This document shows, in pieces, positions 34,095-41,782 of a DNA stretch of 52,722 nt (position 1 is its first letter; every line of letters starts with the position of its first letter). The notes under the pieces were generated by a model that searched no databases, was not told where the DNA came from, and was given only the letters and a program-made list of their open reading frames with translations. The DNA comes from JBKHDT01 sp046541195 (lineage in GTDB: Bacteria; Pseudomonadota; Gammaproteobacteria; Halothiobacillales; Halothiobacillaceae): the NCBI GenBank assembly GCA_046541195.1, contig JBKHDT010000011.1, positions 1-52,722 on the forward strand, in the 5' to 3' direction. Made by a program: the position numbers and the translations under genes.

Positions 34095-34777
34095 GCAGGG
34101 GTTCACGCGATGCGCAGGCCAGGGACACCGGACCGGGGCAACCCCGGACAAATCGGCCCGGCGCGTTGCTGATTATCGGCGTCCATGAAGAGGAGCTGGC
34201 CTTCGGGGAGCAGGTGGCACAGGGGATGAGCCGTCGGCGCATCGATCTGCTGCGCATTCCCAAAGGAATCTCGGGACGCCATCCCCGTCCGGATCAGCGG
34301 TTCTACTACAAACTCCAGCATCAGGAAATCTACCACCAGTTGCTCAAGATCGTTGAGCGGGAACACTATTCGCTGGTCATTGACCTCCACGCAGGCGTGG
34401 ACTCGCAAAAGACCGGCGCAGACGTGTACTGCCCGGACTCGTCGCTGCGCGACTGTCTCGGGCACGCGATGCAGGATGATGTCTTCGACAGTCCCCCGGG
34501 CGGACCCATGGTGCGCATGCTCGCCCTGACCCGGTCCGCCAATAACGACGGCCCGTCAGTGGAAACGGTGATCCCGACAGCCGTCTGGAATAATGACCGA
34601 TTCCGGTATGTCGGCCTGGAGATCTACCTGCGTCACCGGGACGGGGGCACGGAGCGGGAGTGGGCCTTTGCAAGGCTGCTGATTGCCCGGATACTGGACT
34701 GCGGGCTCTCCGACGGCAACGGTCCATGCCCCTGGGATGGGGACGCCCCGCAACGCGCAAGCGTCCGCCAGGGATAG
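34091..34777 (+). CDS. Fourth feo operon gene: M14/AstE-like metal-site protein
   Basis: This 228-residue soluble protein is coupled to feoC by an ATGA overlap. It contains GALLIIGVHEEELAFG, with His32-x-x-Glu35, and SLVIDLHAGVDSQKTGADVY, with Asp98-Leu-His100. That spacing matches the zinc ligands of AstE/AspA-type members of the M14 carboxypeptidase superfamily. The rest (IDLLRIPKGISGRHPRPDQ) is also compatible. The usual catalytic Glu near the C-terminus is not clear to me. It is not part of the classical feoABC, so it may be an accessory factor. The substrate is unknown. Confidence 0.6.
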   Translation: MSRGSRDAQARDTGPGQPRTNRPGALLIIGVHEEELAFGEQVAQGMSRRRIDLLRIPKGISGRHPRPDQRFYYKLQHQEIYHQLLKIVEREHYSLVIDLHAGVDSQKTGADVYCPDSSLRDCLGHAMQDDVFDSPPGGPMVRMLALTRSANNDGPSVETVIPTAVWNNDRFRYVGLEIYLRHRDGGTEREWAFARLLIARILDCGLSDGNGPCPWDGDAPQRASVRQG

Positions 34778-34800
34778 GGACGCAAACACCCGGAATCACC

Positions 34801-34833
34801 GGCGCGCTGCCGCCCCCCCTGCGCCAGCGCGCC
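34801..34833. terminator. Hairpin between convergent feo operon and lolD
   Basis: GGCGCGCTG and CAGCGCGCC form a perfect 9-bp stem, 23 bp after the feo-operon stop and directly before the lolD stop. It can serve both directions; no T-run is present. Confidence 0.5.
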
Positions 34834-34834
34834 C

Positions 34835-35548
34835 TCAGCCATGCTCCGGGGATGAACCGCCCACGCCGGAATCCTCGACGATCACGCCGTCCTGCATGCG
34901 CAGGCATCGGCCCATGCGACCGGCGAGCGCCAGGTCGTGGGTGACCACGACAAAGGCGGTGCCCAATTCGCGGTTGAGATCCATCATCAGCGAAAACACG
35001 GACTCGGCGGTCCGGGAATCGAGGTTGCCGGTCGGCTCGTCGGCCAGTACGCAGTCGGGGCGGGTGACCAGCGCCCGGGCCATGGCGACGCGCTGACGCT
35101 CGCCCCCGGAAAGCTCGCCGGGACGATGTGCCTCGCGCTCCGCCAGACCAACCTTTTCGAGCACCTCGCGGGCACGCTGCCGGGCGGCCTCGGGACGCAT
35201 GCGCCGGATGAGCAGGGGCATGGCGACGTTTTCGACCGCGCTGAACTCCGGCAGCAGGTGATGAAACTGGTAGACGAACCCCAGATGCCGGTTGCGCATC
35301 CGGCCCCGGGTGGCCTCGCCCATCCTGGAGAACGACGTGCCGTTGAGCAGAACCTCGCCGGAAGTCGGCCGGTCGAGCCCGCCCATCAGGTGCAGCAGGC
35401 TGGACTTGCCGGCACCGGAGGTTCCGACGATGGCCAGCGTCTCGCCCCGCTGCACCGTCAGGTTGACCCCCCGCAGCACGTCGACCTGCAGCTTGCCCTC
35501 GCGAAACTGCCGCCGCACGTCATTGCACGCGATGACCGGTTCACTCAT
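34835..35548 (-). CDS. lolD: Lipoprotein-releasing ABC ATPase LolD
   Basis: LolD powers the release of outer-membrane lipoproteins from the inner membrane. The 237-residue ATPase has Walker A (GTSGAGKSSLL), the family-specific loop FVYQFHHLLPEFSA, signature LSGGERQRVAMARAL and Walker B (CVLADEPTGNLD), then the H-loop (VVVTHDLAL). The start at 35548 gives MSEPVIACNDVRRQF; the longer frame is in the permease. It overlaps the permease gene by 8 bp. Confidence 0.96.
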   Translation of the reverse strand: MSEPVIACNDVRRQFREGKLQVDVLRGVNLTVQRGETLAIVGTSGAGKSSLLHLMGGLDRPTSGEVLLNGTSFSRMGEATRGRMRNRHLGFVYQFHHLLPEFSAVENVAMPLLIRRMRPEAARQRAREVLEKVGLAEREAHRPGELSGGERQRVAMARALVTRPDCVLADEPTGNLDSRTAESVFSLMMDLNRELGTAFVVVTHDLALAGRMGRCLRMQDGVIVEDSGVGGSSPEHG

Positions 35549-36788
35549 AGCGCAGTGCCTCCGCCGGCTGGGTCCGCGAAGCGCGCCAGGCCGGGTAGAA
35601 GGTGGCCAGCAGCGACAGGGTGAAGGACATCCCGGCGATCCGCGCCACATCCAGCCAGTCCAGCCTCGAAGGCAGTTCGCTGATGTAATAGACATCGGCC
35701 GGCATGAACTGCCGCCCGGTCAGGGCCTCGATCCAGGGCACAATGGTTTCGACATTCAACGCCAGCAGCACGCCGAGAAACGTGCCCACGATCGTGCCCA
35801 CCACCCCGATCAGCGTGCCCTGTACGACAAAGACCCCCATGATGCTCATCGGGCTGGCCCCCAGCGTTCGCAGGATCGCGATATCCGCCTGCTTGTCGGT
35901 CACCATCATGACCAGCGTCGAGACGATATTGAATGCCGCCACGGCCACGATCAGCGAGAGAATCACGAACATGACCGTGCGCTCGGTCTGGACCGCGCGG
36001 AAGAAGTTGGCATGGCGACGCGTCCAGTCCGACACCCAGAGGTCCGGCCCGAGACTGGCGCTCAGCCCGCGCGCGATCCAGGGCGCCTCGAACATGTCGT
36101 CGAGCTTCAGGCGCAGGCCGCTGACTTCGTCCTGCATGCGAAACAGTCGCTGGGCGTCGTCCAGGTCGATAAAGGCCGTGCCCCGGTCATACTCGAACAT
36201 CCCGACCTGGAAGATGCCCACCACGGTAAACTTGCGCTCGCGCAGCAGCGCCCCCACCGGGGTGATGGCCACGTTGGCGGTAATCAGCATGAGCGGGTCG
36301 CCTACCTCAACGCCGAGGCTGTCGGCCAGTTCCCGACCAAGCACGATGCCGTAACTGCCCGGCTCGAGCGCGTCGAAACGACCGGCAACCATGTGCCGGG
36401 CAATGTCGGTCACGCCATTCTCAAGCTCTGGCCGCACACCGCGCACGATGGCGCCCGAAACCTCCGGCTGCGCAGACAGCATGGCCTCGGCTTCGATATA
36501 GGGCGCACTGGCCAGTACCCGGGATTCATCCGCCACGCGATCGGCCACGCTCTGCCAGTCCGTCAGGGACCCACCGTACTCGACGACCGTCGCGTGGGCC
36601 GTCATGCCGAGAATGCGCTTGCGCAACTCATCCTGAAAGCCATTCATCACCGAAATCACGACGATCAGTGCCATCACGCCCAGCACGATCCCGAGAACCG
36701 AAGTCGCGGAAATGAATGAGATGAAATGATTGCGGCGCCTGGCGCCGGTATAGCGCAGGCCGACGAACAGCTCGTAGGGACGAAACAT
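35541..36788 (-). CDS. lolC: Lipoprotein-releasing permease LolC/E
   Basis: This 415-residue inner-membrane protein has one N-terminal membrane helix (SATSVLGIVLGVMALIVVISVM, after MFRPYELFVGLRYTGARRRN), a large periplasmic domain of MacB/LolE type and three C-terminal helices (VMFVILSLIVAVAAFNIVSTLVMM; LIGVVGTIVGTFLGVLL; GMSFTLSLLATFYPAWRAS). It pairs with LolD. Only one such permease is present here, whereas E. coli has LolC and LolE; it may act as a LolF-like homodimer, or a second gene may lie elsewhere. A GCAGCC-CTTC-GGCTGC hairpin and a TATCAT -10-like box lie upstream near 36832-36865. Confidence 0.92.
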   Translation of the reverse strand: MFRPYELFVGLRYTGARRRNHFISFISATSVLGIVLGVMALIVVISVMNGFQDELRKRILGMTAHATVVEYGGSLTDWQSVADRVADESRVLASAPYIEAEAMLSAQPEVSGAIVRGVRPELENGVTDIARHMVAGRFDALEPGSYGIVLGRELADSLGVEVGDPLMLITANVAITPVGALLRERKFTVVGIFQVGMFEYDRGTAFIDLDDAQRLFRMQDEVSGLRLKLDDMFEAPWIARGLSASLGPDLWVSDWTRRHANFFRAVQTERTVMFVILSLIVAVAAFNIVSTLVMMVTDKQADIAILRTLGASPMSIMGVFVVQGTLIGVVGTIVGTFLGVLLALNVETIVPWIEALTGRQFMPADVYYISELPSRLDWLDVARIAGMSFTLSLLATFYPAWRASRTQPAEALRYE

Positions 36789-36896
36789 GACGGGTTGCCG
36801 GATTCCTTGGGATTTCCATGAGCGCCACCGAATGATACACCCTGCCGGCAGCCGAAGGGCTGCGGGGTAGCCGAGATCCGGGCTGGCGCTGGTTTT

Positions 36897-37493
36897 TCAG
36901 GGCGCCCGGACCGGCCCGGAAGGCAAGACGCCGACACCTCGCGACGGCGATGACACCCCGCTGCCCGCAGAATCGAAAAACATGCGCCTGGTCGGGTCGG
37001 CGGGCGCGGTGGACTCCAAACGCCCCGGGCGACATCCGGAAGACCCACCGCAGCGGTCGTGGAAAGGCTTCGGCCTGACCGGATATGGATGCCAGTAGGG
37101 GTTTGGCGGGTAGGGCCAGCGGTTGACCCGCTCCTGGATGACGACCACTTCCGGACGCTGCCGCATCATGGACTCCGCCTCCCGCAAGCGCGCTTTCAGG
37201 TCCTCGCGTTCCCGGCGAGCCGCTTCCAGCCGCTGGGCACGCTCTTCGGCCCGGCGCGCCCAGTAACGCTCGGCCATGGCCGCGGTACCGGCAAGGCCCG
37301 GACCGGCACCGACGCCCCGGGGCGGGGCCTCGACCTGCATGGGCTCGGCATCCGCACCACAAGGCGCATCCGAGAAGATCGTGCCCCCGTCAGGCCCGGT
37401 GCAGCGGTAAATCTCGGAACCCATGCCCTGCGTCGGAAGACCGCCGACCAGCAGCAGGAGCGCGAGGACCGCCAAATGCCGGGCCGGTGTCAT
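36897..37493 (-). CDS. DUF4124-domain periplasmic protein
   Basis: This is a 198-residue secreted protein with a signal peptide (MTPARHLAVLALLLLVGGLPTQGMGS) and a DUF4124 domain (IYRCTGPDGGTIFSDAPCG) with its two cysteines. A charged helix follows (RRAEERAQRLEAARREREDLKARLREAESM), then a Pro/Tyr-rich stretch (RWPYPPNPYWHPYPVRPKPF). DUF4124 proteins are common envelope proteins of unknown function. GGGGAG five bases before the ATG at 37493 fixes the start. It lies between the lol genes and coaX and has no tight coupling to either. Confidence 0.85.
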   Translation of the reverse strand: MTPARHLAVLALLLLVGGLPTQGMGSEIYRCTGPDGGTIFSDAPCGADAEPMQVEAPPRGVGAGPGLAGTAAMAERYWARRAEERAQRLEAARREREDLKARLREAESMMRQRPEVVVIQERVNRWPYPPNPYWHPYPVRPKPFHDRCGGSSGCRPGRLESTAPADPTRRMFFDSAGSGVSSPSRGVGVLPSGPVRAP

Positions 37494-37665
37494 TCGAATC
37501 TCCCCGTGCATGCCCATCGTCGCCCCCGCGCGCCTTGCCCTGTCCACAAGATAGCGCAAAAGGGTCAACCTGACCACCTCCCGACCGGCATGACGGACCA
37601 CGAAAACTCAGTCCCCGCGCCTGTCGCCATGTGCGCCGGCAGGCGGAACGGGTGCCCGACCCGGG

Positions 37666-38424
37666 TCACCGCTGGGCGGCGAGCACCATGCCGTCGAGCA
37701 CCAGATTCGGCTGGTGCTCGACATCCAGCCCCGTGGCACGACAGAACACCGGGGCGTCCCCGCCACAGGCCAGAATGACCGGTTCTGCCTCCATGCGCGG
37801 CAACAGGTCGGCCACAATCTGCTCGATCCCGCCAACATAGAAGGCATGCGTACCCAGAGCCACCGCGTCCTCCGTCGTCACCGGCAGCAGCAGGTCTTCA
37901 GGCAGGCTTCCGGTCGCCTCCCCCTGCGAATCAAGCTGCGGCAGGCGTGCGCGCAAGACATCTCCCAGCATGGCGAGTCCCGGCAGGATCAGCCCGCCGA
38001 GATGCCGACCGCCGCGATCCATGGCATCTATGGTGACCGCCGTCCCGAGGTCGAGCACGATCACGGCCTGATTTCGATGCTTGGCGCGCGCAGCCAGAAG
38101 AGCCACATAGCGGTCGACCCCGAAGCGGGCCGGGTCCTCGTAGGCCGGGCGCACCCCGCCCTTGCGTCGATGCACCTTCAGCCAGGACACCTCCACATCC
38201 GGCAGCACCCCGGCCAGCAGCGCCTGCAACCTGGCCTGCTGGGCCTCCGGGACCGGGGCGCAGCATACCAGGCCGTCGGGTCGACTGTGCTCCGCCAGGA
38301 ACGCGGCCAGTTCGGCGGCGACCGCCTCGTCGTCAAGATCGCGCCAGGGGATGGCATGCACGCTGCCATGCCGCCCCATTCTCAGTTTCAGCCGGGAATT
38401 CCCGGCATCCGCAAACAACTTCAA
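37666..38424 (-). CDS. coaX: Type III pantothenate kinase CoaX
   Basis: CoaX phosphorylates pantothenate, the first step of coenzyme A synthesis. The 252-residue protein has the ASKHA pattern: MKLFADAGNSRLKLRMGRHG, YEDPARFGVDRYVALLAA and VIVLDLGTAVTIDAMD, then HLGGLILPGLAML. The first phosphate loop has DAGNSRLK in place of the more usual DxGNT. It is insensitive to CoA feedback in known members. It overlaps birA as ATGA, a common pairing. Confidence 0.95.
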   Translation of the reverse strand: MKLFADAGNSRLKLRMGRHGSVHAIPWRDLDDEAVAAELAAFLAEHSRPDGLVCCAPVPEAQQARLQALLAGVLPDVEVSWLKVHRRKGGVRPAYEDPARFGVDRYVALLAARAKHRNQAVIVLDLGTAVTIDAMDRGGRHLGGLILPGLAMLGDVLRARLPQLDSQGEATGSLPEDLLLPVTTEDAVALGTHAFYVGGIEQIVADLLPRMEAEPVILACGGDAPVFCRATGLDVEHQPNLVLDGMVLAAQR

Positions 38425-39209
38425 TCGGTTTTTCTCACTGTCACTTCACCGGCAGCCAGTATCCGGCGGCCGGAATGTGTCTGAACGATCAGATGACCAT
38501 CATTCGTGATGCCCATCGCGATACCTGTCAACTCCGCCCCCGGAAGGCAAACCCGGACCGGGCGACCATGCAGCGCATCATGCGCCTGCCAGAATCTCAG
38601 CAGTTGCGCCCGACCGAGGGGCCAGCGCCGCAGCACGCGCGCAACCTGACGCAGCACCCACTCGGCCCGGCGGGCCTGCTCTATCGGACTGCGCGCCGGG
38701 CCGAGCTCATCCAGGCAGGCCGGCACGCGGTCGGCAACCTTCGCGCCCTCGGCAAGGTTGATGCCGACGCCGACCACCACGCGCCGTCGCTCGCCAACCT
38801 GGACCCCTTCGATCAGGATACCGCCCAGCTTGCGGTCACCAATCAGCAAGTCATTGGGCCACTTGACGATCGGGCCGGTCAACCCGATGCGTGCCAGCGC
38901 ATTGACCAGCGCCGCCGACACGGCCAGGCTGAGTCCCTCCAGCGGCATCGTCACCGGGAGGTCACGCGCCACGGAGAAGGTCAGGGTCCGGTCAGGAACT
39001 GCCTGCCAGACTCGGCCCCGGGTACCCCGGCCCGCGCTCTGGGACCGAACCAGGCACACGGCCACCGTCGAGTCCAGCGGAGGCATCCGGAGCAACACGT
39101 CATTCGAGGACTCCGTCTCCACCAGCGTGACCAGCCGAACCCCCGCACGACCGGACCATCGGTCACAGGCGCCTCGCAATGCCTTCCAGTCTGCGCCATG
39201 CCCGGTCAT
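38421..39209 (-). CDS. birA: Biotin-protein ligase BirA, catalytic form
   Basis: BirA activates biotin with ATP and attaches it to carboxyl-carrier proteins. The 262-residue protein has ETESSNDVLLR, SAGRGTRGRVWQAVPDRTL (the biotin loop with GRGRxG-like form), KWPNDLLIGDRKLGGILIE and GVGINLAEG, and the C-terminal SH3-like domain. The N-terminal helix-turn-helix domain of the E. coli repressor is absent, so it should not regulate biotin genes by itself. ATG 39209 with AGGAG seven bases upstream is chosen over GTG 39215. Confidence 0.95.
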   Translation of the reverse strand: MTGHGADWKALRGACDRWSGRAGVRLVTLVETESSNDVLLRMPPLDSTVAVCLVRSQSAGRGTRGRVWQAVPDRTLTFSVARDLPVTMPLEGLSLAVSAALVNALARIGLTGPIVKWPNDLLIGDRKLGGILIEGVQVGERRRVVVGVGINLAEGAKVADRVPACLDELGPARSPIEQARRAEWVLRQVARVLRRWPLGRAQLLRFWQAHDALHGRPVRVCLPGAELTGIAMGITNDGHLIVQTHSGRRILAAGEVTVRKTD

Positions 39210-39936
39210 CGGCACTCTCCTGTCACCAGCCCCGCCCCGGGGAAAGCCTGCACGACGCGTTCATGACGTCGGGGGCTCGCGCCATCCGTAACGCGCGGGC
39301 TGGCGAATCGTGCGTTCAATGGCGCAACCCATTGAATTGCGGAGCCCTTCAGCAACGTCCGGTCCGTGCTGCGCAGCGCACGGGCTTGCGCAATGGGTGC
39401 GTCGAAGGACTTTCCCGGCACTGCCGGGCCTGAATCATCGAGCCCCGGCGCCATCCGGGCCCCCGATCGGGAATCTGAAGCATTGTCGCCATGGATATCC
39501 AGAACACGTTGCCCGCAGGGTGGCGCGGGGCCGATTATACGCATGGGCCGGTCGAAAAGCCTTCCGCCGCGTCCCGCAGGGACTGAAGATCCCGCCCGAT
39601 CCGGGGTCGATGCGCGGTGCCACCGAAGCCAAGGCCAGCCGGCGCCTTGGTCCATGATCACACAGGACATTGATACCTTGGGGTTTGTTCAGAAAAACGC
39701 TGCGCGGCAGGCACGCCAAGACAACGGATTCTCTGACGGCAGGGGCAGCATCGACCCGACGACGACCCGGCCCGGGCCGCAGCGGGCCTTGACCCTCCGG
39801 CGAAGGGAACGCCCGGCTGCAGGGCCGGCATCCCAGTCCGGGACGACCCGGCCTTGGTTGCGAAGGTGCCGGACAACCGGCGAGCCTGCTACACTCGGAT
39901 GCTCGCGCGGCGCATCAAGTCTGGAGACTTCCCCGA
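39210..39936. other. 727-bp divergent gap between birA and motA
   Basis: The left 280 bp are built of the dispersed repeat (copy B). The rest contains no convincing gene. A TACACT at 39890-39895 might be the motA -10 box, without a good -35. No flagellar sigma-28 site is clear. A GGAGAC site just before 39937 begins motA translation. Confidence 0.5.
39245..39484 (+). repeat. Dispersed intergenic repeat, copy B, with inner inverted repeat
   Basis: The block contains AAAGCCTGCACGACGCGTTC, ATGGCGCAACCCATTGAATT and, about 60 bp on, CTTGCGCAATGGGTGCGTC; the last two are inverted relative to each other. It ends with ATCGGGAATCTGAAGCATT (39466-39484), a 19-base core found in exact reverse complement at 41583-41601. 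It lies upstream of motA. Confidence 0.6.
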
Positions 39937-40713
39937 ATGGACAAGGCAACCCTGATCGGCATGCTTGGCGCCACGACCGTCGTGGTGTTGGCGATCGTGC
40001 TGGGCGGAAATGCGGCCATGTTCATCAACATTCCCGGGATCCTGATCGTGGTGGGGGGCACGCTGGGCATTACCCTGGCGATGATTACCCTGCCCAAGTT
40101 CCTGGAATCGTTCAAGATCATCGGCAAGGCCTTTTCCACGCGATCAGACGACCCGAATGCGCTGATCGAGCAGATCGCGGAACTGGCCAAGATTGCCCGC
40201 AAGGACGGCGCACTGGCACTTGAGGACGCCGAGATCGACAACCCGTTTCTCAAGCGCGGCGTGATGATGATCGTCGACGGCCACAGCACCGAGGTCATCA
40301 ACACCGCGCTGACGCGGGAAATCGACATGATGCTGCAGCGGCACGAGACCGGGCAGAAGATGATGCGCTCGATCTACGACGTGGCCCCCGCGATGGGCAT
40401 GATCGGGACCCTGGTTGGTCTGGTGCAGATGCTCGCCTCGCTTGATGATCCATCGAGCATCGGTCCGGCCATGGCCGTCGCGCTGCTCACGACTCTCTAT
40501 GGCGCCTTCATCGCCCAGGCCATCGCCCTGCCAATCTATGAAAAGCTGGTGCTGCGCACCACCGAAGAGGAGATCAACAAGAGCCTGGTACTCGAAGGCG
40601 TCAAGGGCATCCAGGAGGGGCTCAATCCCAAGGTGCTCGAGGAATTGCTGAACACCTTCCTGCCAGCCAGCGCGCGCCGCAGCGAGAACCCGGAGGAGGC
40701 GGAGGAAGGCTGA
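39937..40713 (+). CDS. motA: Flagellar motor stator protein MotA/PomA-like
   Basis: This is a 258-residue stator subunit with four membrane helices (GMLGATTVVVLAIVLGGNAAMF; IPGILIVVGGTLGITLAMI; SIYDVAPAMGMIGTLVGLVQM; AVALLTTLYGAFIAQAIALPI). The cytoplasmic loop carries the rotor-contact Arg and Glu residues (for example RKDGALALEDAEI and LKRGVMMIVDG). The sequence is closest in style to PomA, the sodium type, but ion choice cannot be read securely. GGAGAC lies before the ATG. It overlaps motB by one base (TGATG). Confidence 0.95.
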   Translation: MDKATLIGMLGATTVVVLAIVLGGNAAMFINIPGILIVVGGTLGITLAMITLPKFLESFKIIGKAFSTRSDDPNALIEQIAELAKIARKDGALALEDAEIDNPFLKRGVMMIVDGHSTEVINTALTREIDMMLQRHETGQKMMRSIYDVAPAMGMIGTLVGLVQMLASLDDPSSIGPAMAVALLTTLYGAFIAQAIALPIYEKLVLRTTEEEINKSLVLEGVKGIQEGLNPKVLEELLNTFLPASARRSENPEEAEEG

Positions 40714-41570
40714 TGGCGCGCAGGAAAAAATGCCCGCCCTGCGGTGGCGGGTGGATCACGACCTTCGCGGACATGGCTACGCTGCTGCTGACCTTCTTCA
40801 TCCTGATGCTGTCGATGTCGGTGATCGACGTGCAACGCTACAAGGAGGTCGCCGAGTCCTTCCAGACGACGTTCGGCGGACTTCAACGTGTCGCGGGCGG
40901 AGAATCTGCCGAGGATGTGGAGGCGGCGGTGAATTTCGGGCCGGGGCAGATGGACGCGCGCACGGGTTTCCTCGAAGGCGGTCAGACGGTGGATCATGCC
41001 CCGGCGGAAAGCGTCAAGAATCTCGAGGAAGCGCGCCGGGAACAGATCGAGGCCCGGGCAGGCGATCTGGAGGAAGCGCTGCGCGACCCGATCAATCGCG
41101 GCGAGGTCGAGCTGGTCCCGCGCAGTGACTCGGTCATCATCCGGATTCAGGAAAAGACTTCCTTTCCGTCGGGCAGCGCCACCCTGGCCGGCGGCTTCGG
41201 CGAAGTCATGGACGAGATTGCCCAGGCGCTTTCGAAGAACGACGACCAGATCATTGTCACCGGGCACACGGACGACGTGCCAATCAGCTCCGGGACGTTC
41301 CGGTCGAACTGGGACCTGTCTGCCGCGCGGGCGGTTACCGTGCTGCACGCACTGGAGGAGCGCGGCAATGTGGAACGCTCGCGCCTGGAGGCGCGCGGCA
41401 TGGGCGAGAACCAGCCGATCGCGCCGAATGACACGCCGGAAAACCGGGCACTCAACCGCCGGGTCGAGATCGCGGTGGTGCCTCCGATCAACCCCGAGGA
41501 TCGCTCGACCCTCGAGATGCTCGACCAGCTTCGGGACGTGAATGTGGACCAGGCCGAACCGGCGGACTAG
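40713..41570 (+). CDS. motB: Flagellar motor stator protein MotB/PomB-like
   Basis: This 285-residue protein has the N-terminal CPPCGGGWITTFADMATLL, with the single ion-carrying Asp in FAD, one membrane helix (MATLLLTFFILMLSMSVID), a long plug/linker and a C-terminal OmpA-like peptidoglycan-binding domain (TSFPSGSATLAGGF, VTGHTDDVPISSGTFRSNWDLSAARAV). The CPPCGGG start is like PomB-type CPPxG proteins, with an extra Cys. It anchors the stator to the wall. It follows motA with a one-base overlap. Confidence 0.95.
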   Translation: MARRKKCPPCGGGWITTFADMATLLLTFFILMLSMSVIDVQRYKEVAESFQTTFGGLQRVAGGESAEDVEAAVNFGPGQMDARTGFLEGGQTVDHAPAESVKNLEEARREQIEARAGDLEEALRDPINRGEVELVPRSDSVIIRIQEKTSFPSGSATLAGGFGEVMDEIAQALSKNDDQIIVTGHTDDVPISSGTFRSNWDLSAARAVTVLHALEERGNVERSRLEARGMGENQPIAPNDTPENRALNRRVEIAVVPPINPEDRSTLEMLDQLRDVNVDQAEPAD

Positions 41571-41582
41571 GGAATCGGCACG

Positions 41583-41740
41583 AATGCTTCAGATTCCCGA
41601 TTGGGACGTGGACACCCCAACGCACCATGGCGCAAGCCAGTCAATTGCGGTGCGCGGGCCGGGCATGAATGTCCGGCCGGTTAGTGCCCACGGGTCCCGG
41701 CGTGACTGCACGAAACCCCGGAAAGCCTTCATGCCGCGTG
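41583..41740 (-). repeat. Dispersed intergenic repeat, copy A
   Basis: It begins 13 bp after the motB stop with AATGCTTCAGATTCCCGAT, the reverse complement of the copy B core, followed by CATGGCGCAAGCCAGTCAAT, GGCATGAATGTCCGGCCGG and the CTGCACGAAACC...AAAGCCTTCATGC arms. Read on the minus strand it keeps the same block order as copy B. It lies between convergent motB and M61 genes. Confidence 0.6.
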
Positions 41741-41782
41741 TTCCCGAGGCCCGCCACGCGCCCGACGCGATCACGCGCCGGA

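Noticed and set aside
39210..39936. tRNA or other known RNA gene in the long birA-motA gap
   Set aside because: No cloverleaf or T-loop sequence (GGTTCGANTCC-like) is present; the gap is repeat and plain intergenic DNA.
41589..41774. Small minus-strand frame encoding MKAFRGFVQ...
   Set aside because: It lies in the dispersed repeat. Similar readings occur in other copies but with broken frames and no ribosome-binding site, so I treat it as a repeat, not a gene.
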